Virus record (IMG/VR): IMGVR_UViG_3300042402_003976
Span: 1-53,806 of that record
Source of the DNA: a virus
Length of the DNA stretch: 53,806 bases
Strand: one strand, 5' to 3'
Of this stretch, positions 15,262-23,806 are shown in pieces. Made by a program: the position numbers and the translations under genes. The stretch's first letter is position 1; every line of letters starts with the position of its first letter. A model generated the notes under the pieces. The model saw only the letters and a list, made by a program, of their open reading frames with translations. It was not told the DNA's origin and did not search any database.

Positions 15262-17287
15262 AGCGATTCCATCTCAGTTTCAAGCCATTGGTAATATCAA
15301 GATTAGAAAATATATTTCTTGGACCTGGCCTAAATCTAGCATCAAATGGTCCTTGATAAAGCACTCGAGCAGCTCCCCCTTCGAGGCTTTCATAGTCTAA
15401 CCAATTTGCAGTATTTGTGGTAGTCGATTCTGTGCCAAAATAAAAATCGGCAGCATCCTGTGTTTCTAGAGATTGCAGCCATGCTTTGACTTCCACCCAG
15501 GTCCAGTCTCTGTTCCACTCTAACACTGTAGCTATAAATCCTGTGGCTACAGGACAAGCAGCACTGGTGCCGCTAAAGGCAGTGTCGGTGGCATTACCGG
15601 AATTGTAACTGAGAGCAGCATAGGTATCAGGTCTCGGCCAGTTTGTACCATAGCCTCTATTGGCAGCCAATGTGCCATCTGCAGGAGCATAAACATCTAT
15701 GCTGTTCCCCCTATCGCTGTAACCGACTTTGGCTTCTTTTGAAGTTTTATAATCATCATCTAATGCTCCAATATTGATCACAGGATAAATCACTGTGCCA
15801 TTAGAGTCTGTGAATTTTCCGCCCTGTTGTGGAAATCCTCGACGATTTGTTGTGCCAAATACCGAAATACCAAATTCGGTAAAAGTAGATGCAGCTAATG
15901 TAAGACCGTTAAAGGTGCTGATAAAATTGTTATAGTCGGGATGGTCGCTGTTCACTTGTTTTTGATTGCTGTTGCCGGATGCTGCAACAAAAATCACTCC
16001 AGCAGCAATCAGTTCATCCTGCGCTGTGGTCAGCGAATTGGTTTTCATTTCTGATTTCCAGCGGCCACTGTCACCTTGAGTGCCCATGTGACTCAGCCAA
16101 TTTATTCCTGTTTCGGTGGTGTAGGCAGTGTTGCTTGTTGTTCTATGCGTGTAATAATAAGTTGCTCCGCCTGGATCTTTGTTGGATCTGTAACCCCAGC
16201 TATTGCTTGTTATTGTGGGATTTCTAGTGCCGAAAAGAGGATTCACTGGCTTCACGGTATGGAATATTTTCATCAAATCAAAACCTTGCTCTATACCTAT
16301 CCCCAGGCTGCCATAAAGATTGAAAACCCATTTATTGGCATTATAGGCCCAGCCTTGTGATCTGCCAAAAGTCAGTGCCGCACAACAGGTGCCGTGATCG
16401 CCTTCACCTGATATTGCAGCATTAGTGCCATTGTTATTGGCTCTAGTATACGTAGCGGTAACACTTACTGTACCTGCATTTGCAAACTGTGTGCTGCGCA
16501 GGTTGCTGTTTGACCACCATGACCTCGCCACTGATTCCACAGGGACCACAGTGCCGTCCCATCTAGTGATTAGTCTTGTTGCAGGATCAGCATTGAACCA
16601 ATCAGGATCTATGTAATATGGGGCATCTAGCACTAGATCTAATAGATCACAGGTGCCGTTACCTGGTAGAACATTGCCGCCAACGTATCCGCTGGGCTTT
16701 GGCACAGCTGCAAACGGACTAGAATTAGACAGAGAATTGTTTTGAAATTCTGGATGGCCGATCCAAGTGCCGTCATCTGCAACTATAACATCTATGTTTT
16801 TGCCCGTGCCGTATTGTGGGATATTGATATTGACCACTGCATTGTCAGCCAGCGCAGCATCTACCCAAGGATCTAATTTCTGTGTGCATCTATAAAGCTG
16901 ATATCCGGTTCTATTAACATCTGAGGTATCGGGTGTTGCTGCTAGTGTGTTGGAAACAGAAAATTCTCTGTAATTTTTCACAGCAGCAGTATATCTGTTT
17001 ACTAAATCTGGTCTTACTGAATGCAGTTCGTCCGGTGGCGGGGTGAATTCAGCGTAGCGTTTGTAATCTATGTTGATGAATTTTATTCTTGGATCAGTTT
17101 TTAACAGTTCTGCTTCTTCATCTGTGAGCAGATACGTTCCGCGAATAGGACTATGTAACTGATCATCTACACAGTCTACTGTTCTGTCAGGCACATATTC
17201 ACTGACTCGGCCTAGACGGGTTAATTCTGCGTTTAGCTCATCCCATTCTGCTTCGGTGTGTGTTGCTAATTGATAATATTTTTCCAT
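15260..17287 (-). CDS. Subtilisin-like serine protease (S8 family)
   Basis: 675 aa. All parts of a subtilase active site are visible: Asp171 in VADDGTWIGHPEF, His298 in GEGDHGTCCA, the oxyanion Asn439 in VAASGNS, and Ser575 in FSGTSAACP. The first ~110 residues may be a propeptide, since they contain a helix, an IRGTYLLT strand and a FINID strand like an I9-type inhibitor domain. No signal peptide or membrane segment is seen, so it is probably cytoplasmic or virion-borne. It lies 7 nt after one cupredoxin-like fibre gene and 23 nt before another, so processing of fibres or of a host surface protein is plausible. The last ~60 residues are an unassigned extension. Confidence 0.9.
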   Translation of the reverse strand: MEKYYQLATHTEAEWDELNAELTRLGRVSEYVPDRTVDCVDDQLHSPIRGTYLLTDEEAELLKTDPRIKFINIDYKRYAEFTPPPDELHSVRPDLVNRYTAAVKNYREFSVSNTLAATPDTSDVNRTGYQLYRCTQKLDPWVDAALADNAVVNINIPQYGTGKNIDVIVADDGTWIGHPEFQNNSLSNSSPFAAVPKPSGYVGGNVLPGNGTCDLLDLVLDAPYYIDPDWFNADPATRLITRWDGTVVPVESVARSWWSNSNLRSTQFANAGTVSVTATYTRANNNGTNAAISGEGDHGTCCAALTFGRSQGWAYNANKWVFNLYGSLGIGIEQGFDLMKIFHTVKPVNPLFGTRNPTITSNSWGYRSNKDPGGATYYYTHRTTSNTAYTTETGINWLSHMGTQGDSGRWKSEMKTNSLTTAQDELIAAGVIFVAASGNSNQKQVNSDHPDYNNFISTFNGLTLAASTFTEFGISVFGTTNRRGFPQQGGKFTDSNGTVIYPVINIGALDDDYKTSKEAKVGYSDRGNSIDVYAPADGTLAANRGYGTNWPRPDTYAALSYNSGNATDTAFSGTSAACPVATGFIATVLEWNRDWTWVEVKAWLQSLETQDAADFYFGTESTTTNTANWLDYESLEGGAARVLYQGPFDARFRPGPRNIFSNLDITNGLKLRWNR

Positions 17288-17294
17288 AACAACT

Positions 17295-18794
17295 TTAATG
17301 TAAATCTACCCAAACACCATTAGCTCTGCCTTGGAATTTGTTCGAAGTTGTATTGTAAATCATGTCGCCATTAACGGGTATCAACAGATCTCTTGCTGCA
17401 GATGTAAAAGATGCCATTTTTAACGGACTTGCCGTTATTTCCACACGAGTACCAGCTGTTAATTGTATTTCATTGTCTGAAAAAAGTTCAGGTGTTCCAG
17501 ATCCCTGACTTGAAAAATTACCGGTTAATATAATATCTCTCACAGTCAATCGTGATGCAACATCGACACTGTTGTCTATCACAAGATTATTTTGAACTGT
17601 TACATCAGAATCAAAAATTACTGCAGGAGTAAATCTTATAGCAGATGAATCCGATGAATCTATAGTAGTCACAGCAAAGGTAATATTGCCTGTAGTGCCA
17701 CCCCCGATGATTGTAATATTGCCTGAGCTATCAGAGGTTGTGGTAATGCCTCCGGATCCTGTGAATCGAACTGTGCTGCCTGATGGAACTGATCTTAATG
17801 TAGAGTCGTCTGCTTCTACATTTAATGAAAATGCTGCTGCTGATACAGCTGAATTAACAAATGCCGTGGAGGCCAACCCTGTTATTGCTGAGTTTACAAA
17901 TGATGTTGTGGCTAATCCTGCCGAAGCCGGCAATGCCGCCACAGTGGAATTTACATAAGATACTGTGGCTAAATTTGTAGTATCGGGATAAGGAAATACA
18001 GGCTGTATCCACTGTTCAGAATTACCATCGTCAAAATAAACATACAGTATACCAGTATTGGTATCTAACCAAAGATTGCCTGGGCTAGGAGAACTTGGTG
18101 CTGTGTCATCTACAGATACACTAGTACCTCCGCTGCCTGATCCAGGGTCAGCGACAGCTATACTATTGCCCATGGCCAAATGATTCCAACACCAATAGTA
18201 TAACAACGCTGGAGTGGAATTAGTAACTGTGATACGCACCTGCCGTGCAGTGGCTGTGGCAAAGCTGGGGCTGTTATACACTGCCTGTGTAACACTGACA
18301 TTGTCTAGAAAATATTGCACATCTACGAGATAACTGGTGCCACCACCATTATTTCCGCTGAGATTGTCAGCGGAAAAATTCAAGGGATGTTGATTTACTG
18401 TGGTGCCGTTGGCATTGGGAAAGTAGACATTGGTAGGATTGTCCTGAACAAACACATAGGTATATCCCACTACAAAATTCAGTATAGGACGATAAACACC
18501 GTTGAGATTGTATTTGTTGCCTGTATCACCGCCTTGGGGGGCTGTGACTGTTACTTGATATGTGACTGTGGCCAGTTTAGCAACCACAGATTTTGATCTA
18601 AAATCACTGTTTGATACATTAGCAAGATCTCCTCTGGCTAAATTTAGTCCTCCGGTTGTGGACCCGTTGTAAATTCTAAGGGTATTAGCTGTTTGATCGT
18701 AAAAAATTTCACCTCTTAGCCCTGTTTTTCTGTTCAGAAATTCAGCGTCTCTAGGAATTATTCTTACTGCATCGGATACGGGTATTTTGGCCAT
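17295..18794 (-). CDS. Fibre-type protein with internal cupredoxin-like domain
   Basis: 499 aa. Residues ~1-60 form a small N-terminal domain (FYDQTANTLRIYNG). Residues ~75-215 look like a cupredoxin: paired beta strands, His136 in NQHPLNF, and Cys202, His205 and Met208 in YYWCWNHLAMG, giving the His-Cys-His-Met set of type 1 copper proteins. Then come short STVAALP / SAITGLAS repeats and a beta-rich C-terminus ending in a DMIYNTTSNKFQG--NGVW motif, a tip module found in several fibres here. A late promoter lies at 18819-18826. It is the first gene of a leftward group with the protease and the second cupredoxin-like fibre. Confidence 0.8.
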   Translation of the reverse strand: MAKIPVSDAVRIIPRDAEFLNRKTGLRGEIFYDQTANTLRIYNGSTTGGLNLARGDLANVSNSDFRSKSVVAKLATVTYQVTVTAPQGGDTGNKYNLNGVYRPILNFVVGYTYVFVQDNPTNVYFPNANGTTVNQHPLNFSADNLSGNNGGGTSYLVDVQYFLDNVSVTQAVYNSPSFATATARQVRITVTNSTPALLYYWCWNHLAMGNSIAVADPGSGSGGTSVSVDDTAPSSPSPGNLWLDTNTGILYVYFDDGNSEQWIQPVFPYPDTTNLATVSYVNSTVAALPASAGLATTSFVNSAITGLASTAFVNSAVSAAAFSLNVEADDSTLRSVPSGSTVRFTGSGGITTTSDSSGNITIIGGGTTGNITFAVTTIDSSDSSAIRFTPAVIFDSDVTVQNNLVIDNSVDVASRLTVRDIILTGNFSSQGSGTPELFSDNEIQLTAGTRVEITASPLKMASFTSAARDLLIPVNGDMIYNTTSNKFQGRANGVWVDLH

Positions 18795-18818
18795 TTGGGA
18801 TTATTGTTTGTTATCGTA

Positions 18819-18826
18819 TATTTATC
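18819..18826 (-). promoter_or_regulatory. Late promoter of the fibre-protease group
   Basis: GATAAATA on the minus strand; predicted start near 18813 with an ~18-nt leader. It lies between the halogenase stop and this gene. Confidence 0.6.
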
Positions 18827-18831
18827 CGAAA

Positions 18832-20394
18832 TTAATTGTTATAGATATCCGGCAAATGCCACTCAACCCCACGTCTCGGGATGAATTTTGGTGTTTGAGA
18901 TTTTACTATGTCAAAATATTCATCTAGATTATAGTGTGTTAATTGTGTGGTTTCTGCAAACATGGACAACCTATCCAGTCTTCTTACAGCATCATTGACC
19001 AACTCCGGAGTTAGATGTCTGGCTGCTACTTCTGAAGTTAATTGCCCAGTTCCTACTAGTATGTAGCACCAAATCAACCAATTAGCACAGCCAGGATAGA
19101 TAGGAAAATCAAATTTAGTAGGCATCTTTGTCTTGCACATGTCGCGTAGATTGGCTGCAAATTCAGTTTCTATCGCACCGCTAGAAATATATTTCCAGAA
19201 ATCACTGTCTTTTCTTCCTCCAAGATAATGAGAAACAAGAAAATCTTTAAAGTCATCAAACATGGTATTCATGCGTTTGTTGTAAAATTTCATAGCTGCG
19301 GGATTTACAGTGTCCTCCGCTGTGTTTTTTAGATATTCAAAGGTCAATGCACCTAATTGCTTGATTGTTGAGTGAATTGATGTGGCTTCTAGAGGTTCAG
19401 CAAATGCAGCACACAGTCCTATGGCTAGACAATTTTTTACCCATGTGTTTTCTAGTCTGCCAGTGTCGAATTTAAAGTGTGTTAACGGAGTTACTTTTTT
19501 ACCTAGAGTTTTTTCTATTTCTTCGTGGGCCTGGTCTGCAGTGATAAAATCATCGCAATATACATACCCGCATCCTTTTCTAGTTTGGACTCCTGCTTCC
19601 CAATACCAACCAGAAGATTGTGCCCATGCCACACTGTATGGTTTTGGAGTTTCATTTGGTTCATAGTTTTCAAAAAATGGTATGGCTGCATTCACTGGCA
19701 GATGTTTTTTGTAACTGATCCATTTTGTGCCAAGTTTATTCATTATAACTCTGCTGAATCCCGAAGCATCAATAAAAAAATCTCCAGATATTGTTTGATG
19801 GTCTTCTAGCAACAAAGAAGCCACATGTCCGTTTTCGTGTAAATTTACATCTAATATTTTTTTATCAATCAGTGAAATATTTGCTGATTTGAGAGCGGTC
19901 TTTTCTAGATACTTGGCAGTGAGTCTAGCATCCATATGAAACCCATAAGTGCTGATTTCTACCTGCTGTGTAATTCTGTTTATAGGAGAAATGTTTTTTT
20001 CATACAGATTCCCATAGAAAGAACCTAGATGCATCTTGTCAGGATGGTTGGCACACAAAAACGCAGTGATGGCATCTGGTAAATGCAATCCAGTCATTGT
20101 GCCATCGATCGGACCAAAATATTCATGTCCTTTTTTAGCAGTCCAGTCTTTGTGCAGTATTCCATATTTGGGCATGGCTGCTGTTTCTCGAAAAAATTCT
20201 TCGGGAACTATGCCAAGATCACCATATCGTCCTACCACAAGATCCATTAATTCTCCAGTCACGCCTTCACCTGCACCCAGCACTCCAATTTGCGAAGATG
20301 CAATCACAGTGACTGTGTGGCTTGGATGATTTTTTCCTATCATGAGTGCAGCTATCCAGCCGGCTGTTCCGCCACCAACCACAATAATATTCAT
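18832..20394 (-). CDS. Flavin-dependent (tryptophan-type) halogenase 1
   Basis: 520 aa, close to the usual ~510-540. Such enzymes use FADH2, O2 and halide to make hypohalous acid, which reaches the aromatic substrate through a Lys. Seen here: FAD motif GGGTAGW (7-13), GAGEGVTG (40-47), the candidate catalytic Lys76 in MPKYGI with Trp84, DASGFSR (209-215), and EPLEATSI with Glu336. The halogenase signature WxWxIP is altered to Trp263-Tyr-Trp265-Glu-Ala-Gly. AAGGGAT precedes the ATG. The base composition resembles the flanking late genes, unlike the AT-rich genes beyond it. No flavin reductase is seen nearby. The substrate is unknown. Confidence 0.9.
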   Translation of the reverse strand: MNIIVVGGGTAGWIAALMIGKNHPSHTVTVIASSQIGVLGAGEGVTGELMDLVVGRYGDLGIVPEEFFRETAAMPKYGILHKDWTAKKGHEYFGPIDGTMTGLHLPDAITAFLCANHPDKMHLGSFYGNLYEKNISPINRITQQVEISTYGFHMDARLTAKYLEKTALKSANISLIDKKILDVNLHENGHVASLLLEDHQTISGDFFIDASGFSRVIMNKLGTKWISYKKHLPVNAAIPFFENYEPNETPKPYSVAWAQSSGWYWEAGVQTRKGCGYVYCDDFITADQAHEEIEKTLGKKVTPLTHFKFDTGRLENTWVKNCLAIGLCAAFAEPLEATSIHSTIKQLGALTFEYLKNTAEDTVNPAAMKFYNKRMNTMFDDFKDFLVSHYLGGRKDSDFWKYISSGAIETEFAANLRDMCKTKMPTKFDFPIYPGCANWLIWCYILVGTGQLTSEVAARHLTPELVNDAVRRLDRLSMFAETTQLTHYNLDEYFDIVKSQTPKFIPRRGVEWHLPDIYNN

Positions 20395-20408
20395 AATTAA
20401 TCCCTTGT

Positions 20409-20416
20409 GTTAAATA
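20409..20416 (+). promoter_or_regulatory. Possible late promoter of the rightward oxygenase-halogenase pair
   Basis: GTTAAATA, with a second TCTAAATA element 10 nt further on. The predicted leader is about 25-40 nt. Weak evidence in AT-rich sequence. Confidence 0.3.
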
Positions 20417-20458
20417 TATCTAAATAGTTATCTAAAAAACTACATGTGAGCAATTATT

Positions 20459-21046
20459 ATGATGATACAAAGTATATTTTCTAGTGTATTAATCACTGAT
20501 ACAGTAACGTCGATTGACAACGAAGAATTAAAAAAATATGCTATGATGTTGAGAGAAAAGGACACTGGAGTGATAAAAAGTAATTTTTTAGGATGGCAAA
20601 GTGATACTCTCAGTATACCCAACGAACAAATTCAACTACTAGTAGATTCTATTATACAACGATTATTGGTATTAAAATCTCGGCTTGGATTCAAAGACGA
20701 TGTTAAAATTTACCTAAATAATTTATGGATTAATATAAATCAAAAATCCAGTTTTAACAGGCCACATGTTCATCCAGGATCAACACTGTCGGGAACATAC
20801 TATGTTGACTGCGATACCAACAGCGGAAATCTTGTATTCAAGCATCCTTCGATGGGACATCAATATTCAATCAAGGATGGTGCGATTGACGAGTTTACAG
20901 AATATAATGCAGCGCATTGGTCAGTGAGTCCAGAGATAGGAAAACTAATTATTTTTCCTTCTTGGCTGGAACACTACGTTGAACCAAACGTTAGTGAGCG
21001 AGAAAGAATTTCTATAGCATTTAATATTGAAATTGAAAAAGGTTAA
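20459..21046 (+). CDS. Fe(II)/2-oxoglutarate oxygenase-like protein (HxH type)
   Basis: 195 aa. It belongs to the family in which a conserved HVHPGS--SGTYY segment is followed by GNLVFKHP and a distal IIFPSWLEHYVEPN with a downstream Arg. Candidate iron ligands are His103/His105 and His172, with Arg183 for 2-oxoglutarate. The first acidic ligand of the usual HxD motif is replaced by His, as is usual in this subfamily. The length is typical (about 200 aa). It is followed after 1 nt by halogenase 2 and must be co-expressed with it. The start at 20459 is an ATG-ATG pair with only a weak GAG upstream. Hydroxylation of a side chain is the likely reaction; the substrate is unknown. Confidence 0.8.
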   Translation: MMIQSIFSSVLITDTVTSIDNEELKKYAMMLREKDTGVIKSNFLGWQSDTLSIPNEQIQLLVDSIIQRLLVLKSRLGFKDDVKIYLNNLWININQKSSFNRPHVHPGSTLSGTYYVDCDTNSGNLVFKHPSMGHQYSIKDGAIDEFTEYNAAHWSVSPEIGKLIIFPSWLEHYVEPNVSERERISIAFNIEIEKG

Positions 21047-21047
21047 T

Positions 21048-22511
21048 ATGAAAAAAAGAAAATTTGTTATTTTAGGTGGCGGCACTGCAGGATGGATTAC
21101 CTCTCATTGGATAAGAATGCTTTTTCCTGAGGATGATATCTCTGTAGTCTATAGCGAAAAACACGGAACTATAGGAGTTGGTGAAGCAACAACCCCACAA
21201 ATGGTAGAGTTTTTACAAGGTATTGGTGTAGATCTAAGACATTTTTTAAAAACAGTCGGCGGCACTATTAAGCACGGCATCAGTTTTGAAAACTGGAACG
21301 GTGATGGTAACAAATTTTTGCATCCGTATATAGAAAAAATAGTTGATTTTTCTGTGCCGCCTGTGTTTCAACACTCTGGATGGGATTTTTATAATAAATT
21401 ACTGATCAGCAAAGAATTGCCAATTAACGATTATCTGTATCAAGCCAAATTGGCCTATGAAAATAAAATTGATCTAGGTAACACTGCTTTTGCTGTTCAT
21501 TTTGATACTTATAAATTTGCAGAATATCTAAAAGAATTTGCATTAACAAAAAACATAACCATAATTGAAGGCAATTTTAAATCTGCAGATTTAAACGAAA
21601 ACGGAAATATCAAACAAATAAATCTGGAAGATCGAAGCATCGAGTGCGACTTTGTGTTCGACTGCTCTGGATTTGCAAAACTACTAGTCAAAGAGCTATA
21701 TCAAGAAGAATGGATTTCGTATAGAGAACATCTACCAATGAACAAGGCTATTAGTTTTTGGATAGATCATGACGATGATAAGATTCCGCCATATACCGCA
21801 GCAATTGCAATGAAACATGGGTGGATTTGGAAAATTCCTCTTCAAGAAAGATTTGGCTGCGGCTATGTTTATGATTCTAATTACATCGACGAACATCAAG
21901 CACAACTAGAAGCTGAAGAATTTTTTAAACAGAAATTAAATGTTAGAAAAGTCATAGACATAGATGCTGGTAGGTTACGTAACGCATGGGTAAAAAATTG
22001 TATTGCTGTAGGATTATCTTCTAATTTTATTGAACCACTTGAATCAACTTCCATATGGTTAGAACTTGCACTTTTAAACAATTTAAAACATTTTCTAAAT
22101 GAAATCGATGAGCAAAACGAAAATAGCATACAGTTATTCAACGAAATAATTGGTAATGAAGTAGATGAAAAAATGAATTTTGTTTATCTACATTACATGA
22201 CTAAAAGAAATGACAGTGAGTTTTGGAAAGAATTTCGAGAAAAACATCCGATGCCGCCGAGACTAAAAAAACTATGGCCATACATTCGCGAAAATAATCT
22301 TAGATATTATCAAGTAAACGATGCAATGTGTCCTGCAAAATTTCCCTTGATGAGCTATCTTTGGATTTGCAACGGTTTAGGATTGTTTGAAGATACAGGA
22401 GATATAACCTGTTATGACAGAGTTGAACCAAATCCGGAAATTTATAAACTAATCATCGACGATTATATAAGCAGAGCACCTGATCAAAAAACTTTTTTGT
22501 CGTCTTTATAG
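21048..22511 (+). CDS. Flavin-dependent (tryptophan-type) halogenase 2
   Basis: 487 aa from the ATG at 21048, which has AAAGG 6 nt upstream; an upstream in-frame start at 21027 would overlap the previous gene. This is the most canonical of the three halogenases: GGGTAGW (10-16), GVGEATTP (43-50), catalytic Lys75 in IKHGISFENW, the full signature Trp259-Ile-Trp261-Lys-Ile-Pro264, and FIEPLESTSIW with Glu332. Halogenases with these residues chlorinate, brominate or iodinate electron-rich aromatics; a marine viral member of the family (VirX1) is known to iodinate. It is paired with the oxygenase just upstream. Low GC, unlike halogenase 1. Confidence 0.93.
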   Translation: MKKRKFVILGGGTAGWITSHWIRMLFPEDDISVVYSEKHGTIGVGEATTPQMVEFLQGIGVDLRHFLKTVGGTIKHGISFENWNGDGNKFLHPYIEKIVDFSVPPVFQHSGWDFYNKLLISKELPINDYLYQAKLAYENKIDLGNTAFAVHFDTYKFAEYLKEFALTKNITIIEGNFKSADLNENGNIKQINLEDRSIECDFVFDCSGFAKLLVKELYQEEWISYREHLPMNKAISFWIDHDDDKIPPYTAAIAMKHGWIWKIPLQERFGCGYVYDSNYIDEHQAQLEAEEFFKQKLNVRKVIDIDAGRLRNAWVKNCIAVGLSSNFIEPLESTSIWLELALLNNLKHFLNEIDEQNENSIQLFNEIIGNEVDEKMNFVYLHYMTKRNDSEFWKEFREKHPMPPRLKKLWPYIRENNLRYYQVNDAMCPAKFPLMSYLWICNGLGLFEDTGDITCYDRVEPNPEIYKLIIDDYISRAPDQKTFLSSL

Positions 22512-22524
22512 ATTGTTAATTTGT

Positions 22525-23079
22525 TTATTGATCAAATGTAAAAACTACAACACATCTAGTTTCATTTATTTTACAAAATCGATGTGCATGCAGTGTGTTT
22601 TCAAAAGCACAGGCATGATATTTTTTTGCGTCAAATTCGTGTATGATATTATATTTTTCATCAAACAACAACGTGCTTGCTTCGACGTCATTTAGATACA
22701 TTATCCAATTCCAATGCGGCCATTCGTGGTCGTAGTGTGGGACTGAAAACTCTTTGTTATGATATCCTGTTAGATTAATACCGGCTCTGTAGACTGTTTT
22801 TGGTTTAGTGTAGTTGTTTTCTGTAAGCCATCTTAAAAATATTTCGTAAAAAAAATCATAATATTCACTGTTGATTTTTCCAGATTTATCAAGATCTAAA
22901 TTATTTCTTAAAGAAAGTGCATGACTGAAGAAAAACGTGTTTGCTACTTTATCTGCGATTTCCGGAGGTGGGATAAAATCAGTTTGAAATCCTTGTTTAT
23001 ACCACTTGAATGAGTCCGACAACACAAAACCAGAAATAAATTTTTCTTCATCGAGTGTTAGATTAACCTTGTTATACAT
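22525..23079 (-). CDS. Fe(II)/2-oxoglutarate oxygenase-like protein (HxD type)
   Basis: 184 aa from the third of three consecutive ATGs (23079; 23082 and 23085 are possible). A longer frame to 23202 would add a hydrophobic, Cys-rich N-terminus crossing the promoter region, so I rejected it. The C-terminal half has the double-stranded beta-helix pattern: His115-Tyr-Asp117 in VPHYDHEW, a WNWIMYLND strand, STLLFD, and the distal His164/His166 with Arg175 in CKINETRC. The N-terminal ~90 residues are helical. It faces halogenase 2 tail to tail with a 13-bp gap. AAAGAG lies upstream, and a sigma70-like promoter is seen at 23119-23147. Confidence 0.7.
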   Translation of the reverse strand: MYNKVNLTLDEEKFISGFVLSDSFKWYKQGFQTDFIPPPEIADKVANTFFFSHALSLRNNLDLDKSGKINSEYYDFFYEIFLRWLTENNYTKPKTVYRAGINLTGYHNKEFSVPHYDHEWPHWNWIMYLNDVEASTLLFDEKYNIIHEFDAKKYHACAFENTLHAHRFCKINETRCVVVFTFDQ

Positions 23080-23098
23080 CATCATAAATTCGGATCTC

Positions 23099-23106
23099 TT
23101 TAAATA
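23099..23106 (+). promoter_or_regulatory. Possible late promoter, rightward
   Basis: TTTAAATA matches TATAAATA at 7 of 8 positions; the leader would be about 42 nt before the ATG at 23154. AT-rich context makes chance likely. Confidence 0.3.
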
Positions 23107-23118
23107 AAAAACATACAT

Positions 23119-23147
23119 AGTATATAGTAATCTACAACAAAAGACAA
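23119..23147 (-). promoter_or_regulatory. Sigma70-like promoter, leftward
   Basis: TTGTCT (23142-23147), a 17-nt spacer and TATACT (23119-23124), i.e. 4/6 and 5/6 matches, about 30 nt before the HxD oxygenase start. Confidence 0.45.
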
Positions 23148-23153
23148 CAAAAT

Positions 23154-23789
23154 ATGAACAATATAATGAAACATGATTTGGTAAATTATGGATTTTCTTC
23201 ATGCAAATTATCAGAAGATGATATGATTCCTATCATAAACGAAATCGATGATATAAAAAAGAATTTTCATTCAGCACGCCCTGCAAATTCTTATCTCATA
23301 GGTAATATCGAAAAAGAATTTCTCATGGTAAAATCTAAAGATCACTTAGAGAAATTAGTTCTACCTTTAATAGATCATCACATTAAGAATTACGACTATT
23401 TAGATAGGATTGCAAAAAACTTTCCAGCGCATACGCAAATGTGTTTACAAAATGCGTGGGTAAATTTTCAATCTAAGTATGAATTCAATCCCTGTCATGA
23501 TCACGATGGTATATTTTCTTTTGTAATTTGGACGCATATTCCCTATGATATGGCTACTGAAAAAAATAATGCTCCTGGTAAGGATTCAAGACATAATTTA
23601 GCTGGCGCATTTGAGTTTCTGTATACAAATACATTAGGAGAAATTTTTACTCATTCGATTCATGTAGACAAATCTGTCGAAAATGTTTTAATTTTGTTTC
23701 CGTCAAAACTAAGACATTGTGTTTATCCGTTTTATACCTCGGACGACTACAGAATAAGTGTTTCTGGAAATTTTATTTTAAAAAATTAA
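23154..23789 (+). CDS. Fe(II)/2-oxoglutarate oxygenase-like protein (HxH type)
   Basis: 211 aa. It shares the pattern of the oxygenase at 20459: a strand with LQNAWVNFQ, then P-C-His115-Asp-His117-Asp118-Gly, SFVIWTHIPYD, a body strand (FEFLYTN), and a distal LILFPSKLRHCVYP with His188 and Arg200. An insertion of about 20 polar residues (135-153) separates the two metal-site halves. The start could also be the ATG four codons later. It is 17 nt upstream of the carbamoyltransferase on the same strand, so the two are probably co-transcribed. The substrate is unknown. Confidence 0.75.
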   Translation: MNNIMKHDLVNYGFSSCKLSEDDMIPIINEIDDIKKNFHSARPANSYLIGNIEKEFLMVKSKDHLEKLVLPLIDHHIKNYDYLDRIAKNFPAHTQMCLQNAWVNFQSKYEFNPCHDHDGIFSFVIWTHIPYDMATEKNNAPGKDSRHNLAGAFEFLYTNTLGEIFTHSIHVDKSVENVLILFPSKLRHCVYPFYTSDDYRISVSGNFILKN

Positions 23790-23806
23790 TAACTTAAAAA
23801 ATTATA

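Noticed and set aside
20395-20458. Sigma70 promoters between the divergent halogenase 1 and oxygenase genes
   Set aside because: The best boxes (TTGTGT-18-TATCTA rightward, TTGCTC-17-TAACTA leftward) match poorly, and the region is AT-rich; only weak late-type elements were kept.
23080-23202. Longer start for the HxD oxygenase with a hydrophobic, Cys-rich N-terminus
   Set aside because: The extension crosses the divergent promoter region and overlaps the opposing gene start; the ATG triplet near 23079 has AAAGAG upstream.
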